Below, piece by piece: positions 23,134 through 32,100 of a stretch of 32,437 nt of DNA. Made by a program: the position numbers and the translations under genes. The number at the start of each line of letters is the position of its first letter. Position 1 is the stretch's first letter. This DNA is from Rubrivivax sp. (GTDB taxonomy: Bacteria > Pseudomonadota > Gammaproteobacteria > Burkholderiales > Burkholderiaceae_C), in assembly GCA_030653505.1 (NCBI GenBank), contig JAURZK010000162.1, positions 1 through 32,437 of the forward strand, read 5' to 3'. The notes under the pieces were generated by a model that saw only the letters and a list, made by a program, of their open reading frames with translations, was not told where the DNA came from and did not search any database.

Positions 23134-26100
23134 TCAGGGCGCGGTGGAGGAGGGTGGCTGCGACCCGCTGCCGGCAGCGGCGCGGCCGAACATCAGCCGG
23201 CGCAGGTCGGGGTCGAAGGAGATCAGCGGCAGACGCAGCAACGCTGGCAGCGTGATGCGGCGGCTGTCGCCGGCCAGCGCAACGCTGATCTCGGCCGCCG
23301 TGGCATCGATGTTGCGCAGTGCCACAGGCAGCTGGGGCGCCCTGTCGGCGCCGTTTTGAGCGACGACGCTGGCATTGCGCTGCAGTGTGTCCAGCGCGCG
23401 TTCCAGTTCGGCCTGGTCGACCTGCACCGCGAAGCCCTGCTGCCCGGTGTTGCCAGCGTTGGGGTCGACGTCGTCGACACGTGGCGGCCTGGGCAGCACT
23501 ACGAGCAGGCCACTGTCGTAGCTGATCGCATAGTTCGACGCCAGCCCGGCGCCGAACACCGCGCCGCTGGGCACCAGTTCGAAGATCGAGCCGCCGGGGG
23601 CGGTGGCGCTGCCCGTCGGTGCGTTCAGCGTCACCGAGCTGACGCTGTCGCCAACCACCAGGCCGCCCACACTGGTAGAGAAACCGAAGTCCCGCGGATT
23701 GGGCTCGTCGGCCGTGCGCACCACGCTGTTGGCAGCGATGGTCAGCGGCCGCGGCGTCACGGTGAGCAGACCGCTGGTGTAGGCCAGCGTGTAGTTGGCC
23801 GGGTTGAAGCTGCCGCTTCGCGCGTCACTGACATCGATCGTGTAGGGCGTGCCCGTCACCGCAGCGGTGCTGGCCGTGGCGGCGCTGGCCAGCGTTACCA
23901 GGCCCAGCGACTCGCCGGCCACCAGGCCCAGCGTCGTGAACTCGGTGCCGGTGAGGTTGACACTTTCGCCGTAGACCTTGCTTAGCGAATCTGCGCTGAT
24001 GGTGAGTGGCGCGCGGTTGATGCTGGCCGTGGTGGTCAGCGTGTTGGCCAGCAGCAGGTAGTTGCCGGCGTCGGTGCCCGTGAGCGCCAGGCCGGCGACG
24101 GTCACGGCCTGCCCGGCGCCGGCGTCCTTGCCGGCGAAGGTGGCGCTGCTGCTTGTCATCGCCAGAGTGTCGCCGGCGATGCGGTCGTCCAGCAGCGTCA
24201 CGGCGGCGAGGGCGTTGCCGTCGTAGATCTTGTCGGCCGCGGTGGCGCTGGCCACCAGCGTGCGCGGCGTGATGTCGACCTGCAGGCCACCCCCGCCGTC
24301 GACCGTGTAGTTGGCGATGTCTGCTCCGGCGAAGGACAGGCCCGTGACGCTGACCGCCTTGCCGTTGCCGACATGCTTGTCGGCGATGCTGCCGGTGACA
24401 CCGCTGGCCAGCAACTGCAGGTCGTCGCCGGCCAGCACGCCGCTCAGGCTGCCGCCAGCCGAGTTGATCGCCACGACGGTACTGCCGTCGTAGACGCGGC
24501 TGACCGCTGACACACCGAGCAGCACGACCGGGCGCGGCGCGATGTTGACGCTGAGGCCGGCCACGCCGGTGATCTGGTAGTTCGGCGCATCGGCACCGCT
24601 CAGGCTCAGGCCCGATACCGCCACGGCCTTGCCGGTGCCTGCCGCTTTGTCGACCATGGTGCCGGCGCTGATGCTGCCGGAGGGCAGGTTGATGGTCACG
24701 TCGTCGCCGCTGATCACGTCGCCGGCGGCGGTGCCGACGACGGCCGCGCCGGTGATCTGCACGTCGCGCGTGCCATCGTAGACACGGTCGACCGCCTGCA
24801 GACCCGACAGTCCGCTGACGCTCAGCGGTCGCGGCGTGATGGTGGCCGTGGTCACGGTGCTGGAGCTCAGCAGCGAGTAGTTCGCCGCGTCCGCGCCCTG
24901 CAACGTGATGCTGGTGATCTCTACCACCTTGTCGACGCCGACGTTGCGCGCGTCGGCACCGATGAAGACGGCGTTCTGGCCGAAGCTGACGACGTCGCCT
25001 GCGATCAGGCCGGACAGCGCGCCGGTCACCGACGCGTTGACGCTGCCGTCGTAGACGCGTGTGCCGCCGGTGTAGCTGGCCGTCAGCGTCTTGGGTGTGA
25101 TGCTGGCGCTGAGCGTGGCCGTCGGGTTCAGCAGCGTGTAGTTGCCGGCGTCCGCATCGCTCAGCGTGCCCGAGCTGACACTCACGGTCTTGCCCGCGCC
25201 GACGTTCCTGCCGTCGACGAAGATGCCGCTGCCGCCGATGCCGACGAGGTCGCCAGCCACCACGTCGGCCGAGCTGCCGACGATGCTGGCCGTGGCCGTG
25301 CCGTCGTAGGCCTTGTCCAGCGCCGCATAACTCGCGGTCAGGGACTTGGGCGTGATGTTGACGGTGACACCCGTGGCCGCCGCGACGCTGTAGTTGCCGG
25401 CGTCGACGCCGCCCAGTGTGACGCCGTTGACGATGACGGGTTTGTTGCTGCCGACGTTCTTGTTGAGCAGCGTGCCGGCGCTGGTGCCGGTGGGCGGCGC
25501 AATCGCGACCACGTCGTCGCCCGGCACCACGTCGGCACTGTTGGCGGCAATGGCGCCGCTGCCCAGCACGCTGATGGCGACATGGATGCTGCCGTCGTAG
25601 ACGCGGTCGGTAGCCACGATGCCGCTGAAGCCCTCGATGCGCAGTGGCCGCGGCGTGACGCTGGCGGTGACGAAGGTACTCGTCCCGGTCAGCAGGTAGT
25701 TGCCGGCGTCGCTGCCACTCAGTGCGATGCCGCTGATGGCCACGGGCTTGGCATTGCCGACGTTCTTGGCGCCAGTGCCGGTGAACACGGCGGTTTGCCC
25801 AACGGCGATGTCGTCGCCGGCGACGAGACCGGTGGTGGTGGCTGTCACTGGCGCGGCAACGCTGCCGTCGTAGACGCGTGTGCCGCCGAGGTAGCTCACG
25901 CTCACGTCGCGCGGCGTGATGCTGCCGGTGGTGCTGCCGGTCGGGTTGAGCAGGCTGTAGTTCGCAGCGTCGACGCCGCTCAGGCTGCCGGCCTGCACGC
26001 TGACCGCCTTGCCGCTGCCGACATTCTTCGCGCCGGCGCCGGTGAACACGCCGTTGGCGCTGATGGTGACGAGGTCACCGCCGATGAGGTCGACCGAACT

Positions 26101-29100
26101 GCCTGCGATGCTGGCCAGCACCGTGCCGTCGTAGACACGGGTCACGGCGCTGTAGGCGGCCGTCAGTGGCCGCGGCGTGATGTCGACCGTGACGCCACTG
26201 GTCGCCGTGATGCTGTAGTTGGCCGCGTCGGCGCCGCCGAGGGTCAGGCCGCTGACGGCCACCGGCTTGGCCGTGCCGACATGCTTGTCGAGCAGCGTGC
26301 CCGTGGTCGCGCCGGCGGATGGCGCCGTGACGGTGACATCGTCACCCGCCACCACGTCGGCCGGGTCGGGCGCGATCGGGCCGGTGGAACTGACGATCAC
26401 CTCGACGATGTCGGTGCCGTCGTAGACGCGGTTGGTCGCGGCCACGCCGGTCAGGCCCTGGATGCCCAGCGGCCTGGGCGTGATGCCGCCGGTGGTGCTG
26501 GCACTGGTGGCGGTGAGGCTGTAGTTGGTCGCGTCGGTGCCTGACAGCGTGATGCCGCTCACCGCGATGGTTTTGTTCGTGCCGACGTTCTTGTCGCCGG
26601 TGAACTGTGCCGTCTGTCCGAGCGTGACGGCGTCACCGGCGATGAAGCCGCTGGCATTGGCCGACACCAGCGCCGCGGTGGTGCCGTCGTAGACCTTGTC
26701 CAGGCCGGTGTAGGTGGGGCTGACGGGGCGCGGCGTGATGCCGGCCGTCGTGCTGCCGCTGGTGTTGACGAGCGCGTAGTTGGCCGCGTCGGCACCGCTG
26801 AGCAGGCCCGCCAGCACGAGCACGGTCTTGCCCGTGCCGACGTTGCGCGCGCCGCTGCCCGTGAAGACGCCGCTGCCGCCGATGCTGACCACGTCGCTGC
26901 CGATCACGTCGGCGGAATTGCCGCTGATGCTGGCTGCGGTACCGCCGTCGTAGACCTTGTCGACGCCGGCGTAGAGGGCCGTCAGTGGTTTGCGCGCGAT
27001 GTCCACCGTGATGCCGGTGGTGGCTGCGACGGTGTAGTTGCCGGCGTCGGCACCGGTGAGCGTCAGGCCGTCGACCACCAGCGCCTTGTTGTTGCCGGCG
27101 TTCTTGTTGGCCATGGTGCCGGTGGTGATGCCGCCACTGGGCAGGTTGATGGCAACGCTGTCGCCGGCCACGATGTCGGCGCTGCTCGGGCTGAGCGTGC
27201 CGCTGGTGGTGACGACCACCTGGACCGACGGCGTGCCGTCGTAGACACGGTTCGTGGCGGTGGCGCCCGTCAGCCCGTCGATGCTGATCGGCTTGGGCGT
27301 GATGCCGCCGCTGGCCGAGGCGGTGGTGCCTACGAGCGCATAGTTGGCGGCGTCCAGGCCCGACAGCGTGATGCCGCTGATGGCGATGCCCTTGCCGCTG
27401 CCGACGTCCTTGGCATTGGCGCCGGTGAAGACGGCGGTCTGCACGAAGCTGACCGTGTCGCCGGTGACGACGCCCGTGCCCAGCGCCGTCACCGGTGCGG
27501 ACGTGCTGCCGTCGTAGACCCGCGTGCCGCCCTGGTAGGCGGGTGTCAGGGTCTTGGGCGTGATGCTCGCCAGGGCGCTGCCGGTGGTGTTCAGCAACGT
27601 GTAGTTGTTGCGTTCGGCGCCGGTCAGGAAGCCGCCGCTGACGGCCACCGCCTTGTCCGCACCGGCGTTCTTGTTGCCGAAGAGGCCACTGGCCGAAATG
27701 CCGACGGCGCCCACGTCGCCACCCAGGATGCCGGTCGAGCTGCCGTTGACCGTGGCCAGTGTGCTGCCGTCGTAGACGCGGCTGGCGGCGCCGTAGACGG
27801 CGGTGAGCGGCCTGGGCGTGATGTTGACCGTGACGCCGCTGGCGCCGACGACGCTGTAGTTGGCAGCCGATGCGCCGCTGAGCGTGAGCCCGGTGATGGT
27901 CACGGCCTTGTTGGTGCCGGCGTCCTTGGTGGCCACGGTGCCGGTGGTGATGCCGCCGCTGGGCAGCAGTACCGTCACGGTGTCGCCTGCCAGCACGCCG
28001 GCCGGCAGCACGGTGGCGCCCACGGTGCTCAGCACCACGTCGCGCGTGCCGTCGTAGACCCGGTCGGCGGCGAGCACGCCAGTCACGCCCAGCAGGCGCG
28101 GGGTGATGGTGGCGCTGGTGGTGGCGGTGGTCGCCAGCAGGCTGTAGTTGCCGCCCTGGGCGCCGGTCAGAGCGATGTTGATGATGTCCACGGGCTTGCC
28201 GCTGCCCGCGGCGCCGTCGCCCTGGAACAGGGCCGTCTGCGTGAAGGTGACGAGGTCGCCCGCCACCAGGCCCGTCGAACTGCCCAGCACACTGGCGGTG
28301 ACGTCGGCCAGGCCGTTGTAGACCCGGGACAGCCCGACATAGCTCACCGTGATCGCCTTGGGCGTGATGCCGGCGGTGGTGGTGGCGCTGGTGTTCAGCA
28401 GCCGGTAGTTGGCGGCGTCCCCGCCGGTCATCGTGATGCCGGTGATCGACACCGGCTTGTTGTTGCCGACGTTGCGCGCGTCCAGGCCGGTGAAGATGGC
28501 GTTCTGGTTGAAGCTCAGCGTGTCGCCGGTGACGAGGTCGGCCGAAGAGGCCGTCACCACCGCCGCGACACCACCGTTGTAGACGCGGTCGACGCCGGTG
28601 TAGGCCACCGTGAGGTCGCGCTGGCCGATGTTCACGGTGACGCCAAGGCTGCCGTCGATGCTGTAGTTGGCGGCATCGGCGCCCGACAGCGCCAACCCCG
28701 CCACCGTCACCGGCTTGTTCGTGCCGACGTTCTTGTTGGCCATGCTGCCGTTGCCGATGCCGCCGGCCGGCGCCAGCAGGTCGACGAGGTCGGTGTCGAC
28801 CACGCCACCGGCGGACAGCGTGCCCACCGTCAGGGCCACCGCCGTGCTGCCATCGTAGGCGCGGTCGGTGGCCGTCACGCCCTGCACCGACAGCGGCTTG
28901 GGCGTGATCGCGGCGGTGGTGGTGGCGGTGGTGGTGGCCAGCGTGTAGTTCCCGGCACTGACGCCGCTGAAGGCGATGTCGGTGATTCTGATCGTCTTGC
29001 CGCTGCCGACGTTCTTGGTGTCGAAGTTGGCCGTGCGCGCCAGGCTCACCGCGTCGCCGGAGAGGATGCCCGAGGCGCTGGTGTTGACGTTCACGGTGGC

Positions 29101-32100
29101 CGTGGTGCTGCCGTCGTAGACCTTGTTGACGCCGGTGAACACCGGCGTGATGCCCTTGGGCGTGATGCTGGCGCTGAGCGTGGCGGTGCGGTTGACCAGG
29201 GTGTAGTTGGCAGCGTCGTTGCCGAACAGGGCGTTGTCGACCACCACCACACGCTTGACGGCTGCGGCGTCCTTGCTCAGCGAGTAGCTCGTCGGCGTGG
29301 ACGTGTCAGTGACGAAGAAGGCGTAGCAGCCGTAGCAGTTGTAGTCGTTGATGTCGGCGTAGAACCGCACCTGATCGCCGGCGACGATGTCGGCCGAAGA
29401 GACGTTCACGCGTGCATAGCCGTTGCCGTCGTAGACCTTGTCGAGTGCGGTGTAGCTGGCGGTCAGCGACTTGGGCGTGATGTTCACCGTGACGCCACCG
29501 CTGCCGCTGAGCGAATAGTTGCCCGCGTCGGCACCGCTGAGGGTGAAACCGGGCACGGTGACGGGCTTGTTGTTGCCGACGTTCTTGTTGGCCACCGTGC
29601 CCACCACGGTGCCCGAACCGGGCAAAGCCACGCTGACCACGTCGCCCGCGATCACCGTGGTGGTGTTGACGCTGGCGCTGCCGACATCCACCTCGACGTT
29701 GGTGCTGCCGTCGTAGGCGCGGTTCGTCGCCGTGACGCCGGTGACGTTCAGCGCCAGAGGGTTGATGCGGCCACTGGTGGTGGCGCTGACGTTGTTCAGC
29801 ACGTAGTTGCCGGCGTCGGCGCCGCCGAGCACGGCGTTGGCGACGGTGATCGTCTTCGTCGTCACCGTGCTGCCGCTGTAGGCCACGTTCTTGTCGCTGT
29901 AGCGCGGCGTGTCGTAGCTCAGCGTCAGTTCGTCCACGCCGATGGTGGTCGTGGTGGTGAAGAGCGTGTAGCCGAAACTGGGGTTGGCGTAGGGCTGGAC
30001 GAACGCGACGTCGCCGCCGTCGTAGACCTTGTCGCGCTGGCCGTTGTAGTCGGCATAGAAATAGACCAGCGCGGGTGTGATGTTCACCGTGGCGGTGGCA
30101 TTGGCGATGCTGTAGTTGGCGGCGTCGGGGCCGCGCAACTGCAGGCTGCTGCCGGCCACGTTGACGGTCTTGCCGTCGCCGGCGTGGCGGTCTGCCATGG
30201 TGCCGTTGATGGTGGTGCTGCGCAGTTGCACCACGTCGCCGGCCACCGCACCGGCGAGGATGCCGTTGCCCGTGTCCACCGAGACGTTGACGTTCTGGTT
30301 GTAGCTGCGGTTGCTGCCCGTCAGGCCATTGACGTTGAGGCTGCGCGGTGTGATGTCCACCGTCACGCTGTCGATGCCGCCGATCACGTAGTTGCCTGCG
30401 TCGGCGCCGCTGAGCGTGGCCCCGAGCACGGATACGGCCTTGCCCGTGCCCACGTCCTTGGTGGCCACCGTGCCGCTGGTGACGGCGGCCACGTCGACGT
30501 TGACGTCGTCGCTGCCGATCTGGCCGCTGACGGCCCCGCCGGCTGCCGAGACGGCCACCGTGGTGGAGCCGTCGTAGGTGCGGTTGGTGGCCGTGAAGCC
30601 GCCAGCGTTCAGCGCCTTGGGCGTGATGCTGGCCGTGGTGCTGCCGGCGCTGAGCGTGTAGTTCGAGGCCTTGCCAGAGGCGGGGCCAGCGCCGTCGGCG
30701 AGCGTCACGCCGCTGATCGAGACCAGCTTGTTCTGGCCGACGTCCTTGGTGTCGAAGAGCGCGCTGGCGCTGCCCAGGTTCAGCGTCAGGCTCTCGCCGG
30801 CGACGATGCCGGCCGGCTGTGCCGCCGACTGCAGGGTGGCCACGCGGGTGCCGTCGTAGACCTTGTCGGTCACCACGCCGGCCAGCGTCAGCGCGCGGGG
30901 CGTGACCGTCAGCGTGGCGCTGCCGACGACGGTGAGGTCGTAGCCATCCTGCACCGAGTAGACGCCGCCCGCGGCAACGCTGTAGCTGCCGACATCGGCC
31001 GAGGGCGTGGCCGTGAAGATGCGGTCGGCCAGGATGCCGGCGCCGAGCGTGGCGTTGCCGAAGGACAGCGTGCCGTCGTAGGTCTTGCTGGCGTCTGCCA
31101 GGCTCAGTGTCAGTGGCGTCAGGAATCGCGTCAGCAACGGGGCCGTGTAGCCCTCGTAGATGCGCCAGGTGGTGGTGCCGGTGCCGGTGCTGCCCAGGTC
31201 CCAGCCGTCGAAGGTGGCGCCCTGTTTCATGGCGCTGGCGCTGAGTGCCGTGCCGCCGCCGACGCTGGTGGCCTGGCCGGTGGCTGTGCTGTCCCAGTAG
31301 CTCGCGCTGACGTTGCCGGTGTTGCGCAGGGCCAGCAGCCCACCCGTGGCGCGCAGCGTGCCGCCGGTGGCGGAGACGGCGCCGGTGGCATAAGCGCGTT
31401 GGACGTTCTGGTTGTTCGTGTAGCCCACCAGGCCGCCGGCATGCAGGCGGCCGCGCAGGTTCGACAGCGTCACCGCGCCGGTGGCATAGGCATCGACGAT
31501 GCCGTCGGCCACCTGGCTGCCCGTCAGCTGGCCGACGAGGCCGCCGGCGTAGACCGTCGTGCTGTTGCCGAGCACGGCGCTGTCGGCCAACTGCACCTGC
31601 CCGCTGGCGTAGCTGGTACTCAGGGGCGCGGTCGCACCGGTGCTGCTGCCGTAGGTGTAGTAGTAGCCCGCCAGCCCGCCAAGGCTGATCAGGGAGGTGG
31701 TGCCGAGCCCCGTCACGCCGCCGGTCGCGTAGCTGCCGGCGATGCCATAGCGGCCGTAGAACTCGCCGACCAGGCCGCCGACACTGTTCTGGCCGCTGAC
31801 CTGGCCGGTGGCGTAGCTGTTGCTGATGTCTTCGGCGCGCCCGCTGGTGCTGGAGCGCGAGTAGAGGCCCACGAGGCCGCCGACGGACCCGCTGCCGACG
31901 ACGTCGCCCGTGGCATAACTGTTGCGCAGTGCCGAGTTGCCGCCGCCGTTTTCGAAGTAGCCGATCAGGCCGCCGCTGGTGCCCGCGCCGGTGACTTTGC
32001 CGGTGGCAGCGCTGTCATTGATGACGCCGGCGTTGGAACTTGCGCTGACATAACCCGCCAGGCCGCCCAGGGTGGCGCCTGAACCCGAGGCAGTGACGGC

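Noticed and set aside
25394..29716. Regularly spaced 60-68-codon plus-strand frames with similar translations
   Set aside because: They recur every 800-850 bases only because the YDG super-repeat underneath is periodic; each is the antisense of an A-class unit.
24010..30895. Possible CRISPR-like or satellite array
   Set aside because: Period is about 275 bases, the frame is kept throughout and units encode a known domain, so it is a protein repeat.
30184..32082. 632-codon open frame on the plus strand
   Set aside because: Antisense of the giant exoprotein; Gly/Ala/Val-rich shadow without domains.
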